NCBI RefSeq assembly: GCF_025564085.1
Contig: NZ_JAMGZJ010000062.1
Location: forward strand, 1 to 64,000
Direction of reading: 5' to 3'
Length of the DNA stretch: 64,000 bases
Origin: Silvania confinis
Lineage (GTDB): Bacteria > Pseudomonadota > Gammaproteobacteria > Enterobacterales > Enterobacteriaceae
Shown: positions 45,001 to 54,405 of the stretch, piece after piece
Layout: each line of letters opens with the position of its first letter
Position numbering within the stretch: position 1 is the first letter of the stretch
Program-made: the position numbers and the translations under genes
The notes under the pieces: generated by a model
Told to the model about the DNA's origin: nothing
Seen by the model: the letters and a program-made list of their open reading frames with translations, nothing else
The model's database searches: none

Positions 45001-47544
45001 TCAGGAAAAATACTGCTGCAACAGCGGGGAAGCTTCCTGATTGGCAGGCACGGCGGTGGTGATCGCCTGGGTGCGGAACGGTATCACCTGTGCACGACCA
45101 TCGACTTTCACGATCTGATAGAACTGCGGCAGGTTGAAGTTGATAAAACTTGAACCGTAGGTGAAACGGTCATGCGAAGAAGAGTAGAAGCGGCTAACGT
45201 CGCGCACCAGATCCTCTTTGCTGCCTTCGCAGTGGTGATACACCTCGGCGCGGTTGGTCTCATCAAGAATATAGATATTGAAACCTGACTCGTCCCCCGC
45301 TTCTTCAAAGAAGAACTGAATGATCCCTTCGCTGGCAAAGCCATCCACTACCTGTGGCAGTTTGACGGGGTTGGTTTCAACCTGAACCGACAGACTGTGC
45401 AGCTTGTTGTGCGAAATGGCGCCATAGAACTCGATGGCGTTTTCCAGCTTCTGCACCGAAACGTTCAGACGTTCAAAGAACAGACCCCAGGTTTGCCCGG
45501 AAACGCGCAGCGCTTTGAAGCGTCCGGTTTCATGACGGGTGCTGGAGAGGCGTAAATCGATACACTCAGAGACCAGCTGCTGTACACGGGTACGGATCAG
45601 GCCGCGCAGATGCTGGCTGTAGCAGAATACTTCAACGCTGTCCGGCGGTGCCGCATCCTGGTGCATCTTACCGAGGATGGTTTTCAGCGCTTCGATCATC
45701 GCCTGCTCGCCGTTAAAATGCAGGGTACGCACCTCATTCCACGAGTTGCGGTACAGCAGATCAACGCTGCCCACCAGGCAATTTTGCTGCTCGCCAAAGC
45801 TGAACACATCCAGCTTGCGGAAATCGAAATGCACCACCTGATTGCGAAACGCCGCCGTCGGGTCATATTCCAGGTTGACGATAATCGCCAGGTGCCGGAT
45901 TTCGCACGGGCTGTAGAGCGCTTTTGGCGTCGGAGCAGGCAGACGCAGCGGGAAGTGGTGCGATACGTCAGCGATCATTTCCTGCAGTTTCGCGAGATCG
46001 ACCACCTCGTTGCCCTTAATAAACAACCGGGTACGGGAGGTCAGCAGGCCGTTGAACCACGCCCATGCCACCAGCTTGTTCAGGTAACGGTTATATTCCA
46101 GCGGCTGATGGCTGACGATCGAATCCATGTTCGGTGCGCGGTTGTAGAGATACCAACCGGTCCGGTTCGCGCGGCCAGGCGGAACGTAGATAAAGGTCAG
46201 GTTCGGTTCAGACAGGTCAGGCGAAATCTGCGGGTTCACCAGGGTTACTTTACCCGGCAGCGCTTCAAACGCGGCGTACAGCTTACGGGTCAACACCCCG
46301 ATATCCTGCGGGCTGGCAGAGACGCTGAGGTTGTTGCGACGAGCAAAGCGGATCAGGTTACGGTAGCTCTGCATCATGGCATCGAGCAGTTCGTTATGCG
46401 CTTCACGCACCTGGTCGATTTTCCAGTTGGCGCGGTTATCGAGCATCGACAGGCGCTCTTCGTCCCATCCCCACTCTTTCACTAACTGACTGAGCACTTC
46501 ACGACGCCAGCCAACGCACGCGCGTTCACGGCTGAGCTTTTCACAGACTTTGAGATAGAAACATCGACGAACCAGATCCAGACGGGTGGGATCGTCAATG
46601 GCTTTAAGGTATTCGGTGACGCGCTCAAGCATCATGCAGTAGGCATCGAGCCCAAAGGAGACGATCTCACCGTCATGCAGACGCTGTTTGATGTCCTTCG
46701 CCAGCAGGCGCGGCGTCGGGTATTCCCACGAGTAGGCTTCAAGCAGCAGGGTTTTCAATACCGCTTTGTACGGTGAATCGATACTTTTATACAGCTGCCA
46801 CAGGCTCGCGCCAAAATACTCTTCAGCAGACAGGGAGCTTAAGCCGCCCAGATCCAGCCACTCGTTTGGCGTCAGCACTCCCTGGGAGTAAAGCATCATG
46901 ACGTAATCGTCGTAATGCTCTTCTTCATTGCACGGCACCATATTCCACAGAATACGCTTACCGGCCAGGCGCACGGCGGTACGATAAAATTCATCCAGCA
47001 ATAAGATATGCTGCGTCGAGCCGCAGTCTTCACCGCCCAGACTGCCACTTTCGTTATGACGGAAACGGTTTTCATCAATCAGGAAGAAGCTGACTTCAAC
47101 GCCAAGCGATGCGGCCCAGCTCTCCAGCAGGCTGCACTTACGCTGCAACAACTGGCGCTCTTCATTATCGAGCCACGACTGATGGCAGACCCAGATATCC
47201 AGGTCGGAAGAACAGCTCTGCCCGACCGATGAAGTACTGCCCATGGTATAGAGGCCGGTGATCGGCAGTTCGCCTTTCGGCGATTCCTGCGGCGGCATGC
47301 CACGGTACAGTTCCAGCTCGTTCAGATAGTGCTGTTGGGTTTCATCAGGCGTGAAAATACAGATGCCCTGGGGAACGTTACCATCAAGATAACCCGGCAT
47401 CAGCGGATGGTGATAATGCAGCAATGTCGGCAGTAGACTGTAAACCTGTTGGAAAGCAGGTCCCATCGCAGCAAGCGCGCGATCGACACGCAGTTGATTG
47501 ATGGCATCCAGTCGCTGTTTCAGAGTCTCAATGTAGAGGTACAA
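45001..47544 (-). CDS. cyaA: Class I adenylate cyclase CyaA
   Basis: Makes cAMP from ATP; regulated by the glucose PTS. 847 aa from the TTG at 47544 ([19 protein letters not shown]), the start used in E. coli. The longer ATG frame to 47580 lacks similarity. Catalytic N-terminal domain with [20 protein letters not shown] signature; C-terminal regulatory half for EIIA-Glc control. The weak TTG start limits its synthesis. A CRP site lies upstream for feedback repression. Confidence 0.97.
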   Translation of the reverse strand: MYLYIETLKQRLDAINQLRVDRALAAMGPAFQQVYSLLPTLLHYHHPLMPGYLDGNVPQGICIFTPDETQQHYLNELELYRGMPPQESPKGELPITGLYTMGSTSSVGQSCSSDLDIWVCHQSWLDNEERQLLQRKCSLLESWAASLGVEVSFFLIDENRFRHNESGSLGGEDCGSTQHILLLDEFYRTAVRLAGKRILWNMVPCNEEEHYDDYVMMLYSQGVLTPNEWLDLGGLSSLSAEEYFGASLWQLYKSIDSPYKAVLKTLLLEAYSWEYPTPRLLAKDIKQRLHDGEIVSFGLDAYCMMLERVTEYLKAIDDPTRLDLVRRCFYLKVCEKLSRERACVGWRREVLSQLVKEWGWDEERLSMLDNRANWKIDQVREAHNELLDAMMQSYRNLIRFARRNNLSVSASPQDIGVLTRKLYAAFEALPGKVTLVNPQISPDLSEPNLTFIYVPPGRANRTGWYLYNRAPNMDSIVSHQPLEYNRYLNKLVAWAWFNGLLTSRTRLFIKGNEVVDLAKLQEMIADVSHHFPLRLPAPTPKALYSPCEIRHLAIIVNLEYDPTAAFRNQVVHFDFRKLDVFSFGEQQNCLVGSVDLLYRNSWNEVRTLHFNGEQAMIEALKTILGKMHQDAAPPDSVEVFCYSQHLRGLIRTRVQQLVSECIDLRLSSTRHETGRFKALRVSGQTWGLFFERLNVSVQKLENAIEFYGAISHNKLHSLSVQVETNPVKLPQVVDGFASEGIIQFFFEEAGDESGFNIYILDETNRAEVYHHCEGSKEDLVRDVSRFYSSSHDRFTYGSSFINFNLPQFYQIVKVDGRAQVIPFRTQAITTAVPANQEASPLLQQYFS

Positions 47545-47673
47545 GAGTATCGCCTGATGTTTAGAAGCTCTAATCTTCAATCGGACCGAGGATTATGCAT
47601 TCACAGAATTCAGAAATAGCTGTCAGCCTTTTCGCCCTTGTCTTTATGGTCTGAGAGACGAAAAAATGGTCTA

Positions 47674-47695
47674 AAACGTGATCAATCTAACACCT
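47674..47695 (-). promoter_or_regulatory. CRP site of the cyaA promoter
   Basis: Minus-strand TGTTA-GATTGA-TCACG inside AAGGTGTTAGATTGATCACG. This corresponds to the E. coli cyaA P2 CRP site. It is part of the 341-bp cyaA-hemC gap, which otherwise holds the divergent promoters and no gene. Confidence 0.8.
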
Positions 47696-47701
47696 TGCCG
47701 A

Positions 47702-47729
47702 TTGACCGTAAAGAAAGATGCGCTACATA
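47702..47729 (+). promoter_or_regulatory. Candidate hemC promoter
   Basis: TTGACC (47702-47707) and TACATA (47724-47729), 16-bp spacer, in the cyaA-hemC gap facing hemC. Weak -10 match; tentative. Confidence 0.35.
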
Positions 47730-47885
47730 CAAGTGTAGCACCGTTCTGTACGTGTAAATTCCTGAATACGGCTGCAGGCAACTAAGGTCGCCGCCTTGCC
47801 CTGATTCCCTTCAATGTCCGTAAAACTGACAGTCCAGAGACAACAATGTTAGGATGGTCAGCAGACGATTAAGACGGTAACAAGC

Positions 47886-48827
47886 ATGTTAGACAATGTT
47901 TTAAGAATTGCCACACGCCAAAGCCCACTTGCGCTCTGGCAGGCACATTATGTGAAGCAGCGCCTCGAAGCCTGCCATGCGGGTTTACGCGTTGAGCTGG
48001 TGCCCATGGTCACCCGTGGCGATGTGATTCTTGATACCCCGCTGGCGAAAGTCGGCGGTAAAGGCTTGTTTGTGAAAGAGCTGGAGCTGGCGCTGCTTGA
48101 GGATCGCGCCGATATCGCGGTCCATTCAATGAAAGACGTGCCGGTTGATTTCCCCGAAGGGCTGGGTCTGATCACCATTTGCGAGCGTGAAGATCCGCGC
48201 GACGCCTTTGTATCAAATCACTACGACTCGCTGGCGGCGCTGCCTCAGGGCAGCGTGGTTGGCACGTCAAGTTTACGCCGCCAGTGCCAGTTGGCCGAGT
48301 GCCGTCCGGATCTGATTATTCGATCCCTGCGCGGCAACGTTGGCACCCGCCTCAGCAAGCTGGATAACGGTGAATATGATGCCATTATTCTGGCGGTCGC
48401 GGGCCTGAAGCGCCTGGGGCTGGAATCACGCATTCGCGTGGCTCTGTCGCCCGAACAATCGCTGCCGGCCGTTGGCCAGGGCGCTGTGGGTATTGAGTGC
48501 CGCCTCGATGATACGCGCACCCATGCGCTACTCGCGCCCCTCAACCACGCTGAGACCGCGATCCGCGTGCAGGCCGAACGCGCCATGAATATGCGTCTGG
48601 AAGGGGGATGCCAGGTACCGATTGGCAGCTATGCTGAATTAATCGATGGTGAACTGTGGCTGCGCGCGCTGGTTGGTGCCCCAGACGGTTCGCAGATGGT
48701 GCGCGGCGAACGTCGCGGCAAACCGCAGGATGCCGAGCTGTTGGGCGTTTCGCTGGCAGAAGAGCTGCTGAATAATGGCGCCCGTGAAATCCTCGCGGAC
48801 GTGTATAACGGAGAACCCCCGGCATGA
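47886..48827 (+). CDS. hemC: Hydroxymethylbilane synthase HemC
   Basis: Porphobilinogen deaminase: assembles four porphobilinogens on a dipyrromethane cofactor. 313 aa. Cofactor attachment Cys242 in [10 protein letters not shown]; Asp in MKDVPVDFP; Arg-rich substrate loop [10 protein letters not shown]. First gene of the hemCDXY operon; ends with ATGA overlap onto hemD. Confidence 0.98.
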   Translation: MLDNVLRIATRQSPLALWQAHYVKQRLEACHAGLRVELVPMVTRGDVILDTPLAKVGGKGLFVKELELALLEDRADIAVHSMKDVPVDFPEGLGLITICEREDPRDAFVSNHYDSLAALPQGSVVGTSSLRRQCQLAECRPDLIIRSLRGNVGTRLSKLDNGEYDAIILAVAGLKRLGLESRIRVALSPEQSLPAVGQGAVGIECRLDDTRTHALLAPLNHAETAIRVQAERAMNMRLEGGCQVPIGSYAELIDGELWLRALVGAPDGSQMVRGERRGKPQDAELLGVSLAEELLNNGAREILADVYNGEPPA

Positions 48828-49564
48828 GTATTCTTGTCACCCGCCCTTCTCCCGCTGGAGATCAGTTAGTGAGCCGTCTGCGCGCACTGGGGCAGGTGGC
48901 CTGGAGCTTTCCGCTGATTGAATTTTCCCCAGGCCGGGAGCTACCGATGCTTGCCGGTCATCTTCGCACGCTGCAGGCAAGCGATCTGCTGTTTGCCCTG
49001 TCTCAACATGCCGTCGAATTTGCCCACGCCCGGCTACAGCAGGACGGCCAGTGCTGGCCTGATGAACCCGGCTATTTCGCCATTGGCCGGAGCACCGCCC
49101 TCGCGCTGCATACCGAAAGCGGCAAGGACGTTCGTTATCCACGGGATCGGGAAATCAGCGAAGTCTTGCTACAATTACCTGAATTACAAACTGTTGCAGG
49201 GAAGCGCGCCCTGATTTTGCGCGGCAACGGTGGACGCGAACTGCTGGGCGACACGCTCCGCGATCGCGGAGCCGAAGTCATATTTTGTGAATGTTATCAA
49301 CGTTGTAATAAGTACTATGACGGTGCGCAAGAGGCGATGCGCTGGCAGTCTCGTGGTGTTACCACGCTGGTGGTGACCAGCGGTGAAATGCTGCAACAGC
49401 TCTGGTCGCTTACGCCAGAATGGTATCGCGAAAACTGGTTACTCCGCTGTCGGCTGCTGGTCGTCAGTGAGCGTCTGGCGAACCTCGCCCGGGAACTGGG
49501 CTGGCAAGATATTCGGATCGCTGATAATGCCGACAACGATGCGCTGCTGCGCGCATTACTATAA
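48824..49564 (+). CDS. hemD: Uroporphyrinogen-III synthase HemD
   Basis: Closes hydroxymethylbilane to uroporphyrinogen III with inversion of ring D. 246 aa, divergent in sequence as usual in this family, with two alpha/beta domains. [22 protein letters not shown] at the start and [23 protein letters not shown] in the middle. Overlaps hemC by 4 bp. Confidence 0.96.
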   Translation: MSILVTRPSPAGDQLVSRLRALGQVAWSFPLIEFSPGRELPMLAGHLRTLQASDLLFALSQHAVEFAHARLQQDGQCWPDEPGYFAIGRSTALALHTESGKDVRYPRDREISEVLLQLPELQTVAGKRALILRGNGGRELLGDTLRDRGAEVIFCECYQRCNKYYDGAQEAMRWQSRGVTTLVVTSGEMLQQLWSLTPEWYRENWLLRCRLLVVSERLANLARELGWQDIRIADNADNDALLRALL

Positions 49565-49585
49565 CTCTCATAATGGGAAGCCATA

Positions 49586-50767
49586 ATGACGGAACAAGAA
49601 AAATCCTCCGCCGTGGTTGAAGAGACCAGGGAGACTGTGGATGTTACGCCACAGCCAGAAACGACTGAGAAAAAACAGGGCAGCAATAAAACCAGCCTGG
49701 CGCTGAGCGCGATTGCGATCGCCATTGCGCTGGCCGCAGGCATTGGCCTGTATGGTCTGGTGAAACAACAAGCCACCAACCAGACAACCACCAGCGATGC
49801 GCTGGTCACGCAGATAACGGCGCTGCAACAATCTCAGCAGACGCAAAAAGCGGAGCTGGATGCAGTCATCAAGCAGCAGGCCGCGCAGCTGACCGATGCC
49901 AATCGTCAGCAGGCTGACCTGACGAAACAGCTGGATGAGATGCAGCAAAAAGTGGCAACCATTTCTGGCACAGACGCCAAAACCTGGCTGCTGGCACAGG
50001 CTGATTTCCTGGTCAAACTGGCCGGGCGTAAACTGTGGAGCGATCAGGATGTCACCACTGCAGCAGCGCTGCTGAAAAGTGCGGATGCCAGCCTTGGTGA
50101 CATGAATGACCCGAGCCTGATCGCCGCACGTCGTGCGCTGACCGAAGATATCGCCAGCCTGGCGACCGTCTCGCAGGTGGACTATGACGGCATCATTCTG
50201 AAAGTGAATCAACTGTCGAACCAGATTGATAACCTGCGTCTGGCTGACAATAACGACGATGACTCCCCGATGGATTCCGACAGCAGCGAGCTCTCCAGCT
50301 CTCTCGGCGAATGGCGCATTAACCTGCAAAAAAGCTGGCAGAACTTTATGGACAGCTTTATTACCATTCGCCGTCGCGATGAAACTGCCGTACCGCTGCT
50401 TGCCCCAAATCAGGACGTCTACCTGCGCGAGAATATTCGTTCACGCCTGCTGGTGGCCGCACAGGCGGTCCCGCGCCATCAGGAAGAGACCTATAAACAG
50501 GCGCTCGATAACGTCTCGACCTGGGTCCGCGCTTATTACGATACTGATGATGCCACCACCACGGCCTTCCTCGACGAAGTGGACAAGCTAAGCCAGCAAA
50601 ACATCACCATGAACGTGCCGGATAAACTGGAAAGCCAGCCAATCATGGAAAAGCTGATGCAAACGCGCGTGCGTAATCTGCTGGCCCAGCCTGGCGTCGC
50701 GGCGCAACCTGCTGCTGAGGCGCCAGCGCCAACACCGGCCCCTGACAGCGCACCACAAGGAGAGTAA
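49586..50767 (+). CDS. hemX: HemX, uroporphyrinogen-III C-methyltransferase family-like membrane protein
   Basis: 393-aa inner-membrane protein, often misannotated as a methyltransferase. Cytosolic N-tail rich in Glu/Thr (1-36), one membrane helix (about 37-59), a periplasmic coiled coil (about 75-125) and a folded domain, with an Ala-Pro-rich C-terminal tail. Role in heme synthesis is unproven; conserved in hemCDXY operons. Confidence 0.93.
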   Translation: MTEQEKSSAVVEETRETVDVTPQPETTEKKQGSNKTSLALSAIAIAIALAAGIGLYGLVKQQATNQTTTSDALVTQITALQQSQQTQKAELDAVIKQQAAQLTDANRQQADLTKQLDEMQQKVATISGTDAKTWLLAQADFLVKLAGRKLWSDQDVTTAAALLKSADASLGDMNDPSLIAARRALTEDIASLATVSQVDYDGIILKVNQLSNQIDNLRLADNNDDDSPMDSDSSELSSSLGEWRINLQKSWQNFMDSFITIRRRDETAVPLLAPNQDVYLRENIRSRLLVAAQAVPRHQEETYKQALDNVSTWVRAYYDTDDATTTAFLDEVDKLSQQNITMNVPDKLESQPIMEKLMQTRVRNLLAQPGVAAQPAAEAPAPTPAPDSAPQGE

Positions 50768-50769
50768 TC

Positions 50770-51966
50770 ATGATTAAAGTCTTATTACTCTTCGCACTGT
50801 TGATCGCCGGGATCGTGCTCGGCCCAATTCTGGCGGGTCATCAGGGCTATGTGTTGATCCAGACCGACAACTACAACATCGAAACCAGTGTCACCGGTTT
50901 AGCGATCATACTGATCCTGGTAATGGTGGCGTTCCTGGCGATCGAGTGGATCCTGCGCCGTATTTTCCGCACTGGCGCGCATACCCGCAGCTGGTTTGTC
51001 GGACGCAAGCGCCGCCGTGCGCGTAAGCAGACCGAGCAGGCGCTGCTGAAGCTGGCCGAAGGCGATTATCAGCAGGTTGAAAAGCTGATGTCGAAAAATG
51101 CCGATCACGCCGAACAGCCGGTGGTCAACTATCTTCTGGCAGCCGAAGCGGCGCAGCAGCGTGGGGATGAAATCCGCGCCAATCAGCATCTGGAGCGCGC
51201 ATCCGAGCTGGCAGAAAAAGATCAGATCCCGGTCGAAATCACCCGCGTACGACTGCAGCTGGCACGCAATGAGAATCATGCTGCCCGCCACGGCGTCGAT
51301 CACCTGCTGGAAATCGCTCCGCGTCATCCGGAAGTGCTGCGTCTGGCAGAACAAGCCTATATTCGTACGGGCGCATGGGGCTCGCTGCTGGACATTATCC
51401 CGTCGATGGCAAAAGCCGAAGTGGGTGATGATGAACAGCGCGATGACCTGCAGCGTCAGGCCTGGATTGGTCTGATGGACCAGGCGCGTGCCGATCAGGG
51501 CAGCGATGGTCTGAAAACCTGGTGGAAAAACCAGAGCCGTAAAACGCGCCAGCAGGTACCCCTGCAGGTGGCGATGGCGGAGCATCTCATTGAGTGTGAC
51601 GATCATGACACGGCGCAGGGCATTATTCTGGATGGCCTGAAGCGTCAGTACGACGATCGGCTGGTGATGGTGATCCCGCGTCTGAAAACCAATAACCCGG
51701 AACAGATCGAAAAAATGCTCCGTCAGCAAATCAAAACTGTGGGCGACCGCCCGCTGCTGTGGAGCACCCTCGGTCAGTCGCTGGCGAAGCATGGCGAATG
51801 GAAGGAAGCCAGCCTTGCCTTCCGCGCGGCGCTAAAACAGCGCCCGGATGCGTTTGATTACGCCTGGCTTGCCGATACGCTGGACAAGCTGCACATGCCG
51901 GAAGAAGCCGCCGCGATGCGTCGCGATGGTCTGCTGCTGACGTTGCAGAACAATCCCCCGCAATAA
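50770..51966 (+). CDS. hemY: HemY, TPR-containing inner-membrane protein
   Basis: 398 aa with two N-terminal membrane helices (about 3-22 and 42-62), then cytoplasmic tetratricopeptide-like helices (AEGDYQQVEKLMSKNADH..., RPDAFDYAWLADTLDKL). Named for the operon; not the Bacillus HemY oxidase. Proposed adaptor of heme synthesis, not demonstrated. Starts 2 bp after hemX. Confidence 0.95.
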   Translation: MIKVLLLFALLIAGIVLGPILAGHQGYVLIQTDNYNIETSVTGLAIILILVMVAFLAIEWILRRIFRTGAHTRSWFVGRKRRRARKQTEQALLKLAEGDYQQVEKLMSKNADHAEQPVVNYLLAAEAAQQRGDEIRANQHLERASELAEKDQIPVEITRVRLQLARNENHAARHGVDHLLEIAPRHPEVLRLAEQAYIRTGAWGSLLDIIPSMAKAEVGDDEQRDDLQRQAWIGLMDQARADQGSDGLKTWWKNQSRKTRQQVPLQVAMAEHLIECDDHDTAQGIILDGLKRQYDDRLVMVIPRLKTNNPEQIEKMLRQQIKTVGDRPLLWSTLGQSLAKHGEWKEASLAFRAALKQRPDAFDYAWLADTLDKLHMPEEAAAMRRDGLLLTLQNNPPQ

Positions 51967-51972
51967 TTCAAC

Positions 51973-51998
51973 AGGAGGCCAGACGGCCTCCTTTTTTT
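51973..51998 (+). terminator. hemCDXY terminator
   Basis: AGGAGGCC-AGAC-GGCCTCCT stem and seven T directly after the hemY stop. Confidence 0.93.
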
Positions 51999-52147
51999 AT
52001 CACTCTTCTCACCGATAGATTCTCCTGCTACATTTTCTGCAATCATCTTCAGGATCGCCTCCGCCAATGTAACGACATCCTTTCATCAAACATTTTTCCT
52101 GCACGCGCCTTGCCGCGTGGACGTAATCGTTTTTGAAAGGATTGTTC

Positions 52148-53353
52148 ATGAACACGCTTTTATATGCGCTTTTTAGCGCGCTCCGCTGCCATCGCTGGCT
52201 GCGAATGTTGGCCTGCGCCTTTCTCTTTACCTCGCTGGGAAATGGCTTAACTCAGGTGCTGGTGTTTGGTCTGCTTTTAGACTGGCAGGCTCCCGCCTCA
52301 CTGTTAACCCTGGCATACCTGTTTGCAACGCTACCAGGATTTTTAGGCAGCCTCGTCGGGGAGAAGCTGTGCCTCTCTTATTCACCCATCACACTGCTGA
52401 TAGCAACGGAGTGCCTGGGTTTCATCGCCCTGCTGTTTCCGCTGATGGGTATTCATTTTCATAGCATCACGGCAATGCTGGCGGTTCAGTCCACGGAGGC
52501 CTTTCTGGGCGGGATGAGCTGGCCGGCGCTCACCTTGCTGTTCAAGCGTGGGTTATCTGAAGCCGAACTGCCTGCTGCGACCTGTCTGGAGAATGTCATT
52601 TTTGCTTCTCAGGTGCTGGCAGGAACGGGACTGGGCATTGTACTTTTCCATCATCTGCCCGCTCTGGCACTGGTTGGGATCGACGCACTCACTTTTGCTG
52701 GCTCGTTGCTGATGCTGGCGCTTGCAGGCAAATCACTGCCTTCTCTTGTCACGCATTATGCAGCAGAAACTGCCCGACCTGGCGCAGTGCACTGGCGAAC
52801 GCTGGCACCGCAACAAAAGCGCAGCCTTTTGCTGTTACCCGCTCTCGCTGCCGTGGGTTCACCTGCCATGGCGCTGCTTCCTGCGCTGGCGCAGCAAATC
52901 GAACCGGATAACGCCGCAGGTCTGGCACTGCCCTTACTTTTTGCCCGTAGCCTGGGGCAATTGTGCGGCCCGCTGCTGCTTAAAAGAGACAGCTTGCCGC
53001 GCTATGCCAGACAAAACCGGCTCCTGCTGCTCTGCCTCGGTCTCTTTTTAATCTCATACGGTGTAATTCCGCTGCTGTCAGGCGTGCAGATACTGGGGAT
53101 GGTTTTTCTCGCCCATCTGGCCTCTAACATTGTCTTTGCGGCAGGCACGTTTAGCGTATTAAGCAGCTTTCAGGCAGCCGAGGTCTCTTCTGCCAGCGGC
53201 AAGGCGTGGCGATGGCAAACGGTCAGCGCATCATTGTTTACCTGCATCGCCGCGCTGGTTGCCGCCTCGCTGGGGCCGATGCAGGCCCTATACATTGTTT
53301 CGACGGGCGCGCTGCTGATGGTGGCGGGGATCATGGCGCATTATCGTCAATAA
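52148..53353 (+). CDS. MFS transporter of unknown substrate
   Basis: 401-aa hydrophobic protein with about 12 membrane segments and a central linker (GKSLPSLVTHYAAETARPG...) typical of major facilitator proteins. ATG 52148 with GAAAGGA ribosome site; the frame opens further upstream with no better start. Not part of the E. coli hemY-glmZ interval, so it is lineage-specific. It has its own leader after the hemY terminator. Substrate unknown; drug or metabolite efflux is possible but not supported by a specific motif. Confidence 0.85.
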   Translation: MNTLLYALFSALRCHRWLRMLACAFLFTSLGNGLTQVLVFGLLLDWQAPASLLTLAYLFATLPGFLGSLVGEKLCLSYSPITLLIATECLGFIALLFPLMGIHFHSITAMLAVQSTEAFLGGMSWPALTLLFKRGLSEAELPAATCLENVIFASQVLAGTGLGIVLFHHLPALALVGIDALTFAGSLLMLALAGKSLPSLVTHYAAETARPGAVHWRTLAPQQKRSLLLLPALAAVGSPAMALLPALAQQIEPDNAAGLALPLLFARSLGQLCGPLLLKRDSLPRYARQNRLLLLCLGLFLISYGVIPLLSGVQILGMVFLAHLASNIVFAAGTFSVLSSFQAAEVSSASGKAWRWQTVSASLFTCIAALVAASLGPMQALYIVSTGALLMVAGIMAHYRQ

Positions 53354-53358
53354 CCCAT

Positions 53359-53556
53359 AAAAAAACGCCTGCTAAAAAGCAGGCGTTAAAAAGGTCATTT
53401 GACAACTTGTGGTGCTTCACTCAACGTTGTGCCCAGGGTGTTTGATGAGGCCGAAGCGACATCTGTCAGTGGACGATAAGCACCGTAAATGGCTCTGCAT
53501 CATTCCGGAGTTTATGAGGCACTAAGGCGAACATAAGAGGTGGAATGAGCATCTAC
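53359..53556 (-). ncRNA. glmZ: GlmZ small regulatory RNA
   Basis: Minus-strand transcript beginning GTAGATGCTCATTCCACCTC (53556) and ending in the terminator AACGCCTGC-TTTTTA-GCAGGCGTTTTTTT (T-run to 53359). The sequence follows E. coli GlmZ along its length (GTTCGCCTTAGTGCCTCATA, CCGGAATGA, AACGTTGAGTGAAGCACC). GlmZ base-pairs with glmS mRNA and, when protected from RapZ/RNase E cleavage by GlmY, activates glucosamine-6-phosphate synthase synthesis. About 198 nt; location between hemY and the tRNA genes is conserved. Confidence 0.95.
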
Positions 53557-53568
53557 AGGTATATTATT

Positions 53569-53582
53569 GCACGTAACGTGCC
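53569..53582 (-). promoter_or_regulatory. glmZ sigma54 promoter with overlapping sigma70 -10
   Basis: GGCACGTTACGTGC (GG-N10-GC, the -24/-12 pattern) ends 12 bp upstream of the predicted glmZ 5' end. A TAATAT (about 53561-53566) could serve sigma70. This overlapping architecture is reported for glmY and, in a subset of enterobacteria, glmZ. Confidence 0.75.
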
Positions 53583-53689
53583 AACGCTGCATGTTGAAGT
53601 TCTACATCACGCAACTTTTTAAGATAAAAGGAATTTGTGCCGGTTCGGCAGTATTACGACAGTAGAAAGCGGCGGCACGAGCGGTAAAT

Positions 53690-53707
53690 TGTCGCCTGAG
53701 AGCGACA
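53690..53707 (-). promoter_or_regulatory. Predicted GlrR binding site 1 upstream of glmZ
   Basis: TGTC-N10-GACA, the reported GlrR activator consensus, about 140 bp upstream of the glmZ start. Supports sigma54-dependent control by QseE/GlrR. Confidence 0.72.
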
Positions 53708-53752
53708 CTAATTGCGGAAAGGTAAAATATTGTTGTTTTTCAATTAGATAAG

Positions 53753-53770
53753 TGTCACTTATTCACGACA
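53753..53770 (-). promoter_or_regulatory. Predicted GlrR binding site 2 upstream of glmZ
   Basis: Second exact TGTC-N10-GACA, about 200 bp upstream of glmZ and 63 bp from site 1 (six helical turns). The region between here and the tRNA terminator shows no gene. Confidence 0.72.
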
Positions 53771-53825
53771 AGCAGAGATGTCGCTGTCGGTCATTAGCAA
53801 CACGGGCAGGAATGGCAGAAAACAA

Positions 53826-53850
53826 AAAACCCCGCCGAAGCGGGGTTCAA
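53826..53850 (-). terminator. tRNA operon terminator
   Basis: Minus-strand AACCCCGC-TTCG-GCGGGGTTTTTTG just after the proline tRNA. Confidence 0.92.
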
Positions 53851-53853
53851 AAT

Positions 53854-53930
53854 TGGTCGGCGAGAGAGGATTCGAACCTCCGACCCACTGGTCCCAAACC
53901 AGTTGCGCTACCAAGCTGCGCTACTCGCCG
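53854..53930 (-). tRNA. proM: tRNA-Pro (TGG)
   Basis: 77 nt with encoded CCA. Sequence CGGCGAGTAGCGCAGCTTGG at the 5' end, anticodon loop TTTGGGA, T-arm GGTTCGAATCC. Last gene of the four-tRNA operon, as in E. coli argX-hisR-leuT-proM. Confidence 0.97.
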
Positions 53931-53975
53931 TTGTACTGCTTTTTTTGAATTTTTATTTCAATTCAATATAAGTCG

Positions 53976-54061
53976 TGGTGCGAGGGGGGGGACTCGAACC
54001 CCCACATCCTAAGGACACTAACACCTGAAGCTAGCGCGTCTACCAATTCCGCCACCTTCGC
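53976..54061 (-). tRNA. leuT: tRNA-Leu (CAG)
   Basis: 86 nt with CCA and the long variable arm of class II tRNAs. 5' GCGAAGGTGGCGGAATTGGT, anticodon CAG (CTTCAGGT). The variable arm (TGTCCTTAGGATG) is one base shorter than the E. coli leuT gene. Confidence 0.96.
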
Positions 54062-54082
54062 AATTCACAACCTATCTAATAA

Positions 54083-54159
54083 TGGGGTGGCTAATGGGAC
54101 TCGAACCCACGACAACTGGAATCACAATCCAGGGCTCTACCAACTGAGCTATAGCCACC
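54083..54159 (-). tRNA. hisR: tRNA-His (GTG)
   Basis: 77 nt with CCA; begins with the extra 5' G typical of tRNA-His (GGTGGCTATAGCTCAGTTGG). Anticodon GTG within ATTGTGATT. Confidence 0.97.
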
Positions 54160-54225
54160 ACAACTTTATTCTTTCACGCGGTTCTGCCTACTTAACAGAC
54201 CACCGCAGCTCCAGCACCGGGTTAA

Positions 54226-54302
<77 letters not shown>

Positions 54303-54323
54303 TTAGCGCCGTTGCGGGGCTGG

Positions 54324-54352
54324 ATATTACGGAGGTCTCGGTCTGCTGTCTA
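54324..54352 (-). promoter_or_regulatory. argX tRNA operon promoter
   Basis: Minus-strand -35 TAGACA (54347-54352), 17-bp spacer, -10 TAATAT (54324-54329), then a C-rich discriminator (CCAGCCCCGC), as at stable-RNA promoters. Confidence 0.82.
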
Positions 54353-54360
54353 GTGCTTTT

Positions 54361-54398
54361 TTAAAAATAAATGCGCGTTTGATTATAGATTGCGCATT
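54361..54398 (-). terminator. yifK terminator (predicted)
   Basis: Minus-strand AATGCGC (54392-54398) and GCGCATT (54370-54376) arms with a 15-base loop, then TATTTTT. It lies 7 bases beyond the yifK stop and upstream of the tRNA promoter. Confidence 0.6.
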
Positions 54399-54405
54399 TT
54401 GCCGC

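Noticed and set aside
44923-45153. 76-codon plus-strand frame after cyaY
   Set aside because: Runs through the cyaY terminator, the CCCTCTCCC hairpin and the cyaA 3' end.
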